A stretch of DNA of 20,918 nucleotides from JAZKFR01 sp040386295 (GCA_040386295.1 JAZKFR010000136.1:1-20918); one strand, 5' to 3'. Positions 7,720 through 15,788 are shown, numbered from the stretch's first letter. The notes: generated by a model from the letters alone, not told the origin. Numbers and translations are program-made.

Positions 7720-8331
7720 TTAGCCGATCCAAGAATATTTCAACAAGCGCTCAAGATCTTGACGCATTCCTTGTACATCAAACTTCTCGGGATAAACCAT
7801 CATTGCGTTGCCCAAGGGATCGACAACATAGAAACGTTGCACATTACTTTGCAGCGTCTCGCGCCAGAGCACACCCTGTGGCGTGTCGTCTGGACGTAAC
7901 AACAATAGATCAGGAAATTGCTGGTGTAGCTTAGAAAAAACGGAAGAATCCAGGGGCTGATGCACCGCCCCGGTAATCAAAAGCACGCGCTGCAAACGCA
8001 CCATTTCTTTATTGAGCGAAACCTGTACCTGCCGTGATTGCTGTAAAGCCTGCACGCATTCAAGCTCACAGGAGGCTGGATTGACTAGCACCAGAAGCCA
8101 CTTACCGCGCAAAGAGGGTGGCGGCAATTGAGCCGAGCCGAGCTGACGTAGACCGTTCTCTGGCATGGCTTTAGGGGGCTGAATCAACATCCCATGATTG
8201 CTTAAGGTAGCAGGACGCCACTCAAACCAGTACAAAGCAGACGCTAGCAGAAACGGACAAAGCAACAGCGCAATCACGAGCAAAATAGTGCGACGCGCCG
8301 AATTAAGGCGACAAAAAACGTTCAGCATCAT
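7720..8331 (-). CDS. Membrane-anchored SCO-like/thioredoxin-fold protein of the cox cluster
   Basis: A 203-residue protein with a single N-terminal span (about residues 15-35) and a periplasmic domain resembling the SCO/thioredoxin fold. It has a CxxxC pair, C88-ELE-C92, in VNPASCELECVQAL, where SCO proteins carry their copper-binding cysteines. The later strand-turn FYVVDPLGNAMMVYP aligns with AYAFDPAGRIRLY of the SCO1 in this window. The SCO copper-ligand histidine (LDHTAG) aligns with N163, so that ligand is missing. The gene begins 6 bp after SURF1 and precedes ctaB, a position often held by an uncharacterised protein in betaproteobacterial cox clusters. I infer a thiol-disulfide or chaperone role in oxidase assembly rather than copper transfer. 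Two tandem ATGs (8331 and 8328) are possible starts. Confidence 0.8.
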   Translation of the reverse strand: MMLNVFCRLNSARRTILLVIALLLCPFLLASALYWFEWRPATLSNHGMLIQPPKAMPENGLRQLGSAQLPPPSLRGKWLLVLVNPASCELECVQALQQSRQVQVSLNKEMVRLQRVLLITGAVHQPLDSSVFSKLHQQFPDLLLLRPDDTPQGVLWRETLQSNVQRFYVVDPLGNAMMVYPEKFDVQGMRQDLERLLKYSWIG

Positions 8332-8337
8332 TTGGCA

Positions 8338-9114
8338 TCACAAAGAGTTTTGGGACAAACGGCGCGCACGCCAAGAACGAACGGTCACAAATAAAAAAAA
8401 TAGTAGGGTCGCAGCAGCAAAACCCCACCACTGCAAGGCATAACTCAAATGCTGCTCCAAACGTTCGTCAGGGCGCGGCCAGTCACGGGCAAAGCCACCA
8501 GCGGAACTCTCTGGCGCCAACAGAAGCAGCACCGGTTGCAAAGGCAAACCAAGCTGCTTTGCATAACGATCCATATCCAAATTCTGCCAAACGCTTTGGC
8601 GCTGCCCAACAGTCTGCTGCTCAAGTTCTTTAGCAAGTGTAAAAAACCGCTTGCCAGGCACTACAGCCATGGCAGAAACCTCGACTACCCCGCTCGGAGT
8701 CGCCACCTCGGGCGTATTGCGATGTTCTGGCAAAGCCGGTACCCAGCCACGATTGACCAAAACTCTAAGTGTGCTGCCCTCTATACGCAAGGGCGTTAAC
8801 ACGTGGTATCCAGCCTGTTCTTGATGAATACGGTTATCCAGCAAGATCTGATATTGCGGCTCGTAAACACCACGTACCAGAACTTTACGGTAACGCAGGG
8901 TGTCGGCCACAACGGGGATTCCGCTCATTAAGTAAGGCGCCTGAGCAGTACGCTCATCCAACAAAACTTGCAAATTCCCCTTAATGCTCGCTTTATTCCA
9001 CTGCCATTGTCCGCAAGCGATAAAAAACGGTACTAGCAGTAAGGTGGCCAAAGCTGGGATGAAACGCCAACAATAATGGGCACAAAGCTTACGCAACGGA
9101 ATAACTGAGTTCAT
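8338..9114 (-). CDS. SURF1 family cytochrome oxidase assembly protein
   Basis: SURF1/Shy1 proteins help insert heme A into subunit I of cytochrome c oxidase. The 258-residue product has the family architecture: an N-terminal span (about 18-34) followed by the GQWQWNKASIK motif, a periplasmic domain containing LLDNRIHQEQAGYHVLTPL and LVNRGWVPA, and a C-terminal span (about WWGFAAATLLFFLFVT) ending in basic residues. I chose ATG 9114 because GAGG lies five bases upstream; the frame stays open to 9162, but that form lacks a ribosome binding site and would run into the divergent leader. It opens a tight minus-strand operon SURF1, SCO-like, ctaB, COX15. A 59-bp gap separates it from the divergent DUF2909-type gene. 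Confidence 0.95.
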   Translation of the reverse strand: MNSVIPLRKLCAHYCWRFIPALATLLLVPFFIACGQWQWNKASIKGNLQVLLDERTAQAPYLMSGIPVVADTLRYRKVLVRGVYEPQYQILLDNRIHQEQAGYHVLTPLRIEGSTLRVLVNRGWVPALPEHRNTPEVATPSGVVEVSAMAVVPGKRFFTLAKELEQQTVGQRQSVWQNLDMDRYAKQLGLPLQPVLLLLAPESSAGGFARDWPRPDERLEQHLSYALQWWGFAAATLLFFLFVTVRSWRARRLSQNSL

Positions 9115-9173
9115 GCTTGCCTCACTACTACGCCGACGCGCATAATCGGCGACTCTATACAACGGAGTCAGCC

Positions 9174-9374
9174 ATGCCCAAGCTCGTCATCATTATTTTG
9201 TTGATCGGTGTGATCGCCAGCCTGTTTTCGGGGCTGATTTTTCTCTACCGCGACAACGGCGCGAGCGCTCGCACCCTGAAGGCACTCACGCTGCGTATTG
9301 GATTGTCAATTGGGCTGTTTCTTCTATTACTGCTGGGCTTTCGTTTTGGCTTTATTCCGGGCTACAGCCAGTAA
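9174..9374 (+). CDS. Small twin-span membrane protein, DUF2909 type
   Basis: A 66-residue protein with two membrane spans (about residues 3-22 and 42-60) joined by a short loop containing RDNGASARTLKALTLRIG. It matches in size, pattern and position the DUF2909 family found between subunit III and SURF1 in betaproteobacterial cox clusters. No molecular role is known to me; an assembly or stability role for the oxidase is inferred from context. GGAG seven bases before ATG 9174 fixes this start; the frame extends upstream to 9117 without a supporting site. It is the only plus-strand gene inside the minus-strand block, and its last 13 bases overlap the 3' end of coxC. Confidence 0.85.
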   Translation: MPKLVIIILLIGVIASLFSGLIFLYRDNGASARTLKALTLRIGLSIGLFLLLLLGFRFGFIPGYSQ

Positions 9375-10225
9375 ACAAAGACAAAAAGTCCAAGCCAAAC
9401 CACGTCCACAAAGTGCCAGTACCAAGCCACTCCTTCAAAAGCGAAGTGACGTTCGGCTGTGAAGTGTCCTTTTAGGCAGCGCCCGTAGATAACGGACAAC
9501 ATAATCGCCCCGAGTGTCACGTGAAAACCGTGGAAACCTGTCAGCATAAAGAAAGTCGCACCGTAGACGCCAGCGCCTAAGGTTAACCCCAGTTCAGTGT
9601 AAGCATGGTGGTATTCCCACGCTTGAAAACCCATAAAGGTAAAGCCCAGCAAAATCGTGAGCAGTAAGCCTAGTTTCAACTGCTGACGATTATTTTTGAG
9701 CAAGCCCCAATGCGCCCAAGTCAAAGTAGCACCTGAAGTCAACAACAGAGCCGTATTTAAAGCGGGAATACCCCAGGCACCCATGGGCGTGAAACTGACA
9801 CCTTTGGGCCCGGCTGAGGGCCAAACTGCGGTGAAATCTTTCCACAGAGTAAAAGCAGGATCCATCCCCGCCAGTGCAGGTACCGAAATCGTGCGCACAT
9901 AGAAAAGAACACCGAAGAAAGCGGCGAAAAAAGCAACTTCTGAAGCAATAAACCAAACCATCCCGTAACGAAAAGATTTGTCCTCCCAAGCGCGATAAGC
10001 ACCGCTTTGATTTTCGAAAATTACCTTCCCAAACCAGTGAAACATGACATAAACAATCAGCGCGGTTGCGCCAATCATCAGCCATGACCCAGGCGCAAAC
10101 GCGTTCATTTTCAAGATGAAGCCCAGCGCTAGAAAAAACATCCCAGCAGATAAAACAACAGGGTAAGCGGTTGGCTGCGGTACGTAATAGGGCTGAGTAT
10201 GAGTTGCAGTATTAGTATTCATCAT
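9362..10225 (-). CDS. coxC: Cytochrome c oxidase subunit III
   Basis: The third core subunit of the aa3-type oxidase, a 287-residue membrane protein with about seven spans that stabilises subunit I and its proton uptake. Family landmarks are the N-terminal YYVPQPTAYPVVLS, FIASEVAFFAAFFGVLFY, and near the end GFHGFHVTLGAIML and WYWHFVDVVWLGLFVFVYWL. Tandem ATGs at 10225 and 10222 follow an AAGAGAGA stretch that can serve as ribosome binding site. It begins 11 bp after ctaG and is the last gene of the coxB operon, overlapping the convergent DUF2909-type gene by 13 bp. No terminator hairpin is seen at that overlap. Confidence 0.97.
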   Translation of the reverse strand: MMNTNTATHTQPYYVPQPTAYPVVLSAGMFFLALGFILKMNAFAPGSWLMIGATALIVYVMFHWFGKVIFENQSGAYRAWEDKSFRYGMVWFIASEVAFFAAFFGVLFYVRTISVPALAGMDPAFTLWKDFTAVWPSAGPKGVSFTPMGAWGIPALNTALLLTSGATLTWAHWGLLKNNRQQLKLGLLLTILLGFTFMGFQAWEYHHAYTELGLTLGAGVYGATFFMLTGFHGFHVTLGAIMLSVIYGRCLKGHFTAERHFAFEGVAWYWHFVDVVWLGLFVFVYWL

Positions 10226-10236
10226 TTCTCTCTTTT

Positions 10237-10824
10237 CTAAGGCGCCGGCTTTTGCTCGACGACGTTGAAGAACGCATAAGACAAGGTCACGGTACGAATT
10301 TTTTCGTCAATTTCCGGTTTCACAATGAAGGTCAAAGGTAATTCCTTTGTTTCGCCCGGAGCGAGGGTTTGTCGCGCAAAACAAAAACAATCAAGTTTCT
10401 CAAAGTGTTGCGCTGCCTGCCCAGGCGAAACGCTGGGTACAGCTTGTCCGACAACAGTCTGGCTAGAACGGTTATGCACTAGAAATTTGGCTTGGTGTAA
10501 TTCACCTGGGTGTATGTTTAAACTAGACGTTAAAGGACGCATTTCCCAGGGCAATCCAGGCATCACGGTACCCGTAAACTCGACCGTAACGATACGGCTC
10601 GTATCGATGCGGGAAACCGGTGTAGCACTGCTAATACCCCCGATACCGAGAACCCCTGCCTTAACATTTTTAGTTTTGCCATTTAAACCCGTGGCAGAAC
10701 AAAGCACATCATAAAGCGGCACTAAGGCAAAACCGAAAGCAAAAGCCAGCGCAACGATTAGGGCAAGCTTGAGTACCAGCTTACGGTGTCCAGGGGCGGC
10801 AGGATGGGATGTTGTTTCTGACAT
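10237..10824 (-). CDS. ctaG: Cytochrome c oxidase assembly protein CtaG/Cox11 (CuB insertion)
   Basis: A 195-residue membrane-anchored copper chaperone that delivers copper to the CuB site of subunit I. One N-terminal span (about residues 17-36) leads to a periplasmic immunoglobulin-like domain. The copper motif CFCF is at 146-149 (KLDCFCFARQTL), and the juxtamembrane Cys of the family is C42 in PLYDVLC. Other family segments are FTGTVMPGLPWEM and the C-terminal VTLSYAFFNV. Its ATG starts one base after the stop of the 51-residue ORF described next, implying translational coupling, and it ends 11 bp before coxC. Confidence 0.97.
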   Translation of the reverse strand: MSETTSHPAAPGHRKLVLKLALIVALAFAFGFALVPLYDVLCSATGLNGKTKNVKAGVLGIGGISSATPVSRIDTSRIVTVEFTGTVMPGLPWEMRPLTSSLNIHPGELHQAKFLVHNRSSQTVVGQAVPSVSPGQAAQHFEKLDCFCFARQTLAPGETKELPLTFIVKPEIDEKIRTVTLSYAFFNVVEQKPAP

Positions 10825-10825
10825 T

Positions 10826-10981
10826 TCAGCGCTGTAGGAACAGACCCGTCAAATAAATCGCGAGCGCACTTAAGCCGAGCAGGCCAGCGAGCAGCGCACT
10901 TGAGACACGCCCGCGTGCGTATTTCATCGCGACACGCGGGAACATATCTGCGACTGTTTTTATCGACAAAAACTGTTTCAT
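10826..10981 (-). CDS. 51-residue single-span membrane protein between coxA and ctaG
   Basis: A short ORF begins ATG AAA CAG TTT at 10981 and stops with TGA at 10828-10826. It encodes 51 residues: a basic N-terminal half (MKQFLSIKTVADMFPRVAMK, then YARGRV) and one hydrophobic span at about residues 27-48 ending FLQR. It starts four bases after the coxA stop and ends one base before the ctaG ATG, so it fills the gap exactly. AGGA lies ten bases upstream. Small single-span proteins in this position are known in betaproteobacterial cox operons, annotated either as small assembly proteins or as DUF2970. I do not recognise a specific family signature here. An oxidase assembly or subunit role is inference. 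Confidence 0.72.
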   Translation of the reverse strand: MKQFLSIKTVADMFPRVAMKYARGRVSSALLAGLLGLSALAIYLTGLFLQR

Positions 10982-10985
10982 CGGT

Positions 10986-12608
10986 TTAACGTCCTGTCAG
11001 GTCAGGCTGTACTTCCCAAGAATGATGGGGCGGCGGAGATGATAAATCCCACTCCAAGCCATCAGAACCTTCCCAAACTTTATCTGTCGCCGGTGTCAAG
11101 CCAAAACGAGCACCGTGTACACATTTCCAAATATGGTAGGCAAAAATCAACTGCGACAAGCCGAGAATGAAGGCACCGACCGTCGAAATGGCGTTGAATT
11201 CTGCAAATTGCAAAGCATAGTCAGGAATGCGGCGCGGCATGCCAGCAAGACCAAGGAAGAACTGCGGCATAAAGGTCAGGTTGAACGAAACAACAGTCAG
11301 CCAAAAATGCAGTTTACCCAGCCTTTCGTCGAGCATATAGCCGGTCCATTTAGGCAACCAGTAGTAAACCCCAGTCATCACCCCCATGATACCGCCAGCA
11401 AACAAGGCGTAATGGAAGTGTGCAACGACAAAATAGCTGTGGTGATATTGCGCGTCAGCAGCCACGTCGGCTAGTACTAAGCCAGTCAAACCGGCAATAC
11501 CAAACAAGACAATAAATCCCACAGCAAAGAGCATCGGCGTCTCAAACGTCATCGCGCCACGCCACATGGTCGCAATCCAGCAGAAGAAAAGAACAGCCAA
11601 GGGCAAGGAAATCGACATCGTGCTGTACATAAAATAAAGCAGTGCAGGCACAGGCAAACCAGCAGTAAAAAAGTGGTGCGCCCAAACAACGACAGACAAA
11701 AGACCAATCGCGATAAACGAGTAAACCTGAGCTTTGTAGCCGTAAATCGGTTTACGCGAGAAGGTAGAAACAACGTGCGGCATCAGTCCCCAAACCGGAA
11801 GCAGCAGGATGTACACTTCAGGGTGACCAAAGAACCAAAACAAATGTTGGAACAGAATTGGATCACCGCCACCCGCTGCGTTGAAGAAATGCGTCCCAAA
11901 GTGGCGATCCGTCAGCAGCATAGTGACTGCACCAGCGAGCACCGGAATTGTCGCAATCAACAAGAATGCGGTAATCAACCACCCCCAAGCGAAAAGCGGT
12001 AACTTCATCATGCTCATACCCGGAGCACGCAGGTTGAAAATGGTGACGATGATATTGATTGAGCCAAGGATAGATGAAATCCCGAGGATGTGAATAGCGA
12101 AGATCGCAAAATCAACCCCGATACCACCTTGAACCGACAGCGGTGCGTACAGCGTCCAGCCTGTTGCTACTGCCCCATCGCCGATACCGAACAAAGCTAA
12201 GAGGAACGGCAGGGTGAGCAGGATTGCCGCCGGAGGTAGTAACCAGAAACCCCAGTTATTAACCCGAGGCAAAGCCATGTCAGGCGCACCTATCATCAGG
12301 GGAATCTGCCAATTGGCGAAACCCGTTGCGGCAGGCATCAGCGCCGCAAAAATCATCACCAGCGCATGCACACCGATCAGTTGGTTAAAGAACTCAGGTT
12401 GCATCAACTGCAAACCGGGTCTAAATAGCTCGGCACGTACCGCAAGAATCATGATGCCGCCGACAAAGAACATGATCAAAGCAAAGGTCAGATACATGGT
12501 CCCTATGTCTTTGTGATTGGTCGTCGTTAGCCAGCGCAACCAACCACCACTGTAGGCGTGATCGCCGTGGCCGTGTGCGTCATGCTGGACAGAACTCGTT
12601 GTGCTCAT
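10986..12608 (-). CDS. coxA: Cytochrome c oxidase subunit I (aa3 type, A1 subfamily)
   Basis: The catalytic subunit: it reduces O2 to water and pumps protons across the inner membrane. The 540-residue protein has about twelve spans. Heme a ligands are H81 and H399; the heme a3 ligand is H397 (VVAHFHYALF). CuB ligands are H262, H311 and H312, with Y266 as the cross-linked tyrosine (GHPEVY and WAHHFF). D-channel residues are present: D110 in GAPDMALPR, N117/N118, and E264 within HPEVY, which places it in the A1 type. The N-terminus is His-rich (VQHDAHGHGDHAYS). AGGAG eight bases before the ATG is a strong ribosome binding site. It follows coxB by 24 bp in the same operon. Confidence 0.99.
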   Translation of the reverse strand: MSTTSSVQHDAHGHGDHAYSGGWLRWLTTTNHKDIGTMYLTFALIMFFVGGIMILAVRAELFRPGLQLMQPEFFNQLIGVHALVMIFAALMPAATGFANWQIPLMIGAPDMALPRVNNWGFWLLPPAAILLTLPFLLALFGIGDGAVATGWTLYAPLSVQGGIGVDFAIFAIHILGISSILGSINIIVTIFNLRAPGMSMMKLPLFAWGWLITAFLLIATIPVLAGAVTMLLTDRHFGTHFFNAAGGGDPILFQHLFWFFGHPEVYILLLPVWGLMPHVVSTFSRKPIYGYKAQVYSFIAIGLLSVVVWAHHFFTAGLPVPALLYFMYSTMSISLPLAVLFFCWIATMWRGAMTFETPMLFAVGFIVLFGIAGLTGLVLADVAADAQYHHSYFVVAHFHYALFAGGIMGVMTGVYYWLPKWTGYMLDERLGKLHFWLTVVSFNLTFMPQFFLGLAGMPRRIPDYALQFAEFNAISTVGAFILGLSQLIFAYHIWKCVHGARFGLTPATDKVWEGSDGLEWDLSSPPPHHSWEVQPDLTGR

Positions 12609-12632
12609 TAATGAATCTCCTAATTGCAGACG

Positions 12633-13814
12633 TTAGCGCAAAGCTTTGACTTGAGCCGGTTGAATCAAATCACCCTTGGTATTACCGAGACCATTACGCT
12701 CGAAAGTGACAACAGAGGCAATTTCCGCATCAGACAGCAGATCTTTAAACGCCTGCATAGCTGTTCCTTCTTTGCCGTGCATGACGCGATCAAGATGGCT
12801 GTCTTTGATGATTTTGCCTTCCGGTGAAAGTAGCGGACCGTTCACGATTTTGCTACCAGAAAGTGCCGGAAACACAGGGGGTAAACCTTGGCCATTAGGC
12901 TGATGGCAAACCGCACATTGTTTGGCGTAAACTTCTTTGCCGTTAGCGATCAATTCTTCACGCGACCAGGTTTTAGCGGAATCACTACCAGCGGCGACCA
13001 TCTCTGCTTTCTTTTGTTCGACCCAAGCCAAATACTCTTCTTCGGGAACGGCCTTGACGACTACCGGCATGAAGCCATGGTTCTTGCCGCATAGCTCAGC
13101 ACATTGACCACGATAGATACCTGGCTTTTCAATTTTGACCCAAGTTTCACGCAAAAAACCGGGGACCGCATCGCGCTTACTCCCGAACTGGGGCACCCAC
13201 CAAGTGTGAATCACGTCAGTCGAGGTAAGCAAAATACGAACTTTTTTACCGACTGGGAGAACGACAGGATTATCAACTTCCAGTAAGTAGTGCTCGCCTT
13301 TTGTTTCTTTATTGGCGATTTGCTCACTCGGCGTCGTTGTTGTGCTGATGTATTTAATTCCACTATCGGGGTACTCGTATTGCCATTTCCACTGCATCCC
13401 CGTCACTTTCAAAACCATATCTGCTTTGGTTTGGGTATCTTCCATATCGATCACTGCGTGATAGGCCGGAATGCCCATTAAGACGAAGTCGATATAGAGC
13501 AGAATGGCAAAAGGAATAAATGCCCAAAACCATTGAACAGCGCCCGTCGGGCCGGAAAATTTGGCGGCTTGATGACCACTGCTCTTGCGGTGTTTGATCA
13601 TCGAATAAACCATGATGGCAAACACCACGACGAATAGCACGGTAATAACGAGCATAAACGTGTTGTGTATATGCAGAGTATCGCGAGCGATCGGCGTCAC
13701 TGGCTCAGGAAAATTCCAGCTGAAATCGGCATACGCGTTGGGAGAAAGTAGGATTGCAAGCAGGCCAAAAAAAGAAATGGCCGCCTGGAAACGGGGGCGG
13801 AATTGCATCTTCAA
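12633..13814 (-). CDS. coxB: Cytochrome c oxidase subunit II with fused C-terminal cytochrome c domain
   Basis: Carries the CuA centre that receives electrons and passes them to subunit I. In order: a signal peptide ending near SPNAYA (about residues 24-29), two membrane spans (about 52-72 and 93-113), then the cupredoxin domain with CuA ligands H203, C238, E240, C242, H246 and M249 (GQCAELCGKNHGFM). A fused cytochrome c domain follows, with heme motif CAVCH at 300-304 and a likely axial Met at M353. Fusion makes this a caa3-like subunit that carries its own cytochrome c. GGAG stands five bases before TTG 13814 but eleven before ATG 13808, so the TTG start fits the ribosome binding site better. 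It is the first gene of the operon. Confidence 0.98.
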   Translation of the reverse strand: MKMQFRPRFQAAISFFGLLAILLSPNAYADFSWNFPEPVTPIARDTLHIHNTFMLVITVLFVVVFAIMVYSMIKHRKSSGHQAAKFSGPTGAVQWFWAFIPFAILLYIDFVLMGIPAYHAVIDMEDTQTKADMVLKVTGMQWKWQYEYPDSGIKYISTTTTPSEQIANKETKGEHYLLEVDNPVVLPVGKKVRILLTSTDVIHTWWVPQFGSKRDAVPGFLRETWVKIEKPGIYRGQCAELCGKNHGFMPVVVKAVPEEEYLAWVEQKKAEMVAAGSDSAKTWSREELIANGKEVYAKQCAVCHQPNGQGLPPVFPALSGSKIVNGPLLSPEGKIIKDSHLDRVMHGKEGTAMQAFKDLLSDAEIASVVTFERNGLGNTKGDLIQPAQVKALR

Positions 13815-14136
13815 GTCTTCTCCTTTGGACGTTTATGAGGGTTATTTACCCTGGGCTCTTGATTTGCTGATTGCTAAATCTGAATTTAAATTTCGTCGCA
13901 CTGAACACAGTGCAACAACGAAGCGTCAAAGATATATATATACAAAGCGTACGACAAACTGTTTGACTCAATCGGCGGTAAACTACCCGCCTTAACTCGA
14001 TTTTCGCAACAAAAACACGTTGCAGCAGGACAAAAAAATCCATGCGACAGCGAAAAACACAGGAAACACCTCAGTTTTTTGACTGAGCCGAGTTGACGAA
14101 CGTCTGAAAATAAAACTTCAACCAGAGAGGATTCAC
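13815..14136. promoter_or_regulatory. Divergent coxB-SCO1 control region
   Basis: A 322-bp gap with no gene. On the minus strand, TTGTCG (13957-13952) with TATCTT 17 bp on (13934-13929), inside an AT repeat, is a possible coxB promoter and would give a leader of about 110 bases. That leader would contain a perfect inverted repeat GCACTG-AACA-CAGTGC (13898-13913). Further hairpins are GGCGGTA/TACCCGCC (13974-13991, one bulge) and CTCAGT/ACTGAG (14070-14087, with the Ts in the loop, so not a terminator). TTGACG at 14093-14098 could be a -35 for SCO1, but no good -10 follows. The regulator cannot be identified from the sequence. Confidence 0.4.
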
Positions 14137-14754
14137 GTGACAGTTTTTGATTTTAACATAAGGCACAGCGTTATCACCAAGATGGCTATTGTGTTTTTGT
14201 GTTGTTTGATTTTGGCGTGCAATACAAAAACGGCGACAGTATTTCGCAACACGGACATCACCGGCGCAAGCTTCGGTAAAAATCTCGCCCTCACCGATCA
14301 CCACGGGGCGCCGCGTACGCTTGCTGATTTTCAGGGCAAGGCCGTGATTTTATTTTTTGGCTACACGGCTTGCCCAGATATTTGCCCAAGCACACTGACA
14401 CGCTTTGCCGCAGTGCGCAAACAGCTCGGCTCAGACGCTAGCAAAATCCAGGTGTTATTTGTCACGCTCGACCCAGCACGCGACACACAAGAGAGGCTGG
14501 CAGCCTACGTACCTTGGTTCGACTCGTCATTCATCGGTTTGTACGGGGATGAGGCAAAAACCAAGGCGGTCGCTAGCGAGTTTAATATTTTTTACGCCAA
14601 GCAAGACACGGGTAGCGCGGCTGGTTACGCCCTAGATCACACGGCGGGTGCTTATGCTTTTGATCCGGCAGGGCGGATTCGTCTTTACATTAAGGACGAC
14701 GCCAGCATTGATTCGATCAGCAGCGACTTGAAAAACTTGCTTGCCGGAAATTGA
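14137..14754 (+). CDS. SCO1/SenC/PrrC family copper chaperone, predicted lipoprotein
   Basis: SCO proteins deliver copper to, or keep reduced, the CuA site of oxidase subunit II. The 205-residue product starts at GTG 14137, supported by GAGAGG six bases upstream. Its N-terminus carries a lipobox (LILAC, Cys28), so the mature protein should be a lipid-anchored periplasmic thioredoxin-fold domain. The copper ligands are present: CxxxC in YTACPDICPST and the later His in LDHTAGAYAFDP. Other family features are VILFFGYTACPD and VLFVTLDPARDT. It is divergent from coxB, its likely client, and convergent with rpoH. Confidence 0.96.
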   Translation: MTVFDFNIRHSVITKMAIVFLCCLILACNTKTATVFRNTDITGASFGKNLALTDHHGAPRTLADFQGKAVILFFGYTACPDICPSTLTRFAAVRKQLGSDASKIQVLFVTLDPARDTQERLAAYVPWFDSSFIGLYGDEAKTKAVASEFNIFYAKQDTGSAAGYALDHTAGAYAFDPAGRIRLYIKDDASIDSISSDLKNLLAGN

Positions 14755-14800
14755 GGCGTCAAGGGGCTAGGTAGCGCTGAACTGCTAGGGACTGGTGAAT

Positions 14801-14850
14801 GATTGGCTTCGGTGCCAAGTTTCAAGTACGGCTCCGAAGCTGATTTTTTT
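14801..14850 (+). terminator. Terminator after SCO1
   Basis: GCTTCGG (14806-14812) pairs with CCGAAGC (14834-14840). The stem extends inward as GCC/GGC across one T.T mismatch and outward with weaker pairs, and a seven-T tract follows at 14844-14850. A second hairpin, CGTTCGG-CTAT-CCGAACG, sits immediately downstream at 14851-14868 without a T tract. Together they separate the SCO1 and rpoH transcripts. Confidence 0.75.
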
Positions 14851-14902
14851 CGTTCGGCTATCCGAACGCTAGCGGGACAGAGCCTAGTGAGGCTGACCCA
14901 AG

Positions 14903-15754
14903 CTACATCGAGGGGGCTAGGTGTAGCCGCATTTTTTGCATCGCTTTGACTTCGATTTGGCGTATTCGTTCTGCCGAAACAGCGAATTCAGTAGCCAAAT
15001 CGTGCAAGGTTGCAGCCCCCTCGTCGTTTAACCAACGCGCCTCAACGATGCGGCGACTGCGCGCATCAAGACTCTGCAATGCGGCTTGTAGTGCACCACC
15101 TTGCAAATAATCTTGGTCACGCGCGGCAAAAACTTCGGTTGGCTCGCTACTGCTATCGGCCAAGTAAGCAATTGGGGCGAGGTGATCTTCGTCGTCTTCG
15201 TTTAATTCTAGAGGCAAATCGTAGCCCGAGAGCCGCATTTCCATTTCGCTGACTTCGCTGGGCTTGACGCTCAACTGACGTGCAATGTCGGCAATTTGAC
15301 TTGTTGTGAGGGCTTTGCTGCTGGACTTCATGCTGCGCAGATTGAAAAACAGTTTTCGCTGCGCTTTGGTCGTAGCCACTTTAACCATGTGCCAATTTTT
15401 CAGCACATATTCATGGATTTCGGCCTTTATCCAGTGCATAGCAAAGGAAACAAGGCGCACACCACGTGCTGGGTCGAAGCGTTTAACCGCTTTCATCAGA
15501 CCTATATTGCCTTCTTGTATCAGATCCGCGTGCGGCAGCCCGTAGCCTAAATAACCGCGCGCGATGGAGACGACGAGGCGAAGATGAGAGAGCACTAGCT
15601 GACGCGCTGCTTCCAAGTCTTGCTTGTCGCGTAAGTCGGTCGCTAGGCGATGCTCTTCTTCTTCGCTGAGCAAGGGAAAGCTTTTAACGGTTTGTATGTA
15701 AGAGTCGATGCTGCCAAAGGTCGACAACACCGGAAATGCTAATGTTTGCGCCAT
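14903..15754 (-). CDS. rpoH: RNA polymerase heat-shock sigma factor RpoH (sigma-32)
   Basis: Directs RNA polymerase to heat-shock promoters. The 283-residue protein (E. coli: 284) has region 1.2/2.1 (SFPLLSEEEEHRLA), region 2 (DLIQEGNIGLMKAVKRFDP at 78-95, and VSFAMHWIKAEI at 102-113), the diagnostic RpoH box QRKLFFNLR at 132-140, and a C-terminal region 4 helix-turn-helix (LATEFAVSAERIRQIE). I chose ATG 15754 because AAGGAG lies seven bases upstream; the frame is open to 15802, but that extension would run through the operator. A perfect CIRCE element ends 34 bp before the start, so the gene is probably repressed by HrcA. It is convergent with SCO1. Confidence 0.97.
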   Translation of the reverse strand: MAQTLAFPVLSTFGSIDSYIQTVKSFPLLSEEEEHRLATDLRDKQDLEAARQLVLSHLRLVVSIARGYLGYGLPHADLIQEGNIGLMKAVKRFDPARGVRLVSFAMHWIKAEIHEYVLKNWHMVKVATTKAQRKLFFNLRSMKSSSKALTTSQIADIARQLSVKPSEVSEMEMRLSGYDLPLELNEDDEDHLAPIAYLADSSSEPTEVFAARDQDYLQGGALQAALQSLDARSRRIVEARWLNDEGAATLHDLATEFAVSAERIRQIEVKAMQKMRLHLAPSM

Positions 15755-15788
15755 TGAAAACTCCTTCTGACAAAATTCAGCGCCTATA

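Noticed and set aside
14070..14087. CTCAGT/ACTGAG hairpin as a terminator
   Set aside because: The T tract is in the loop rather than after the stem, and no gene ends upstream of it on either strand.
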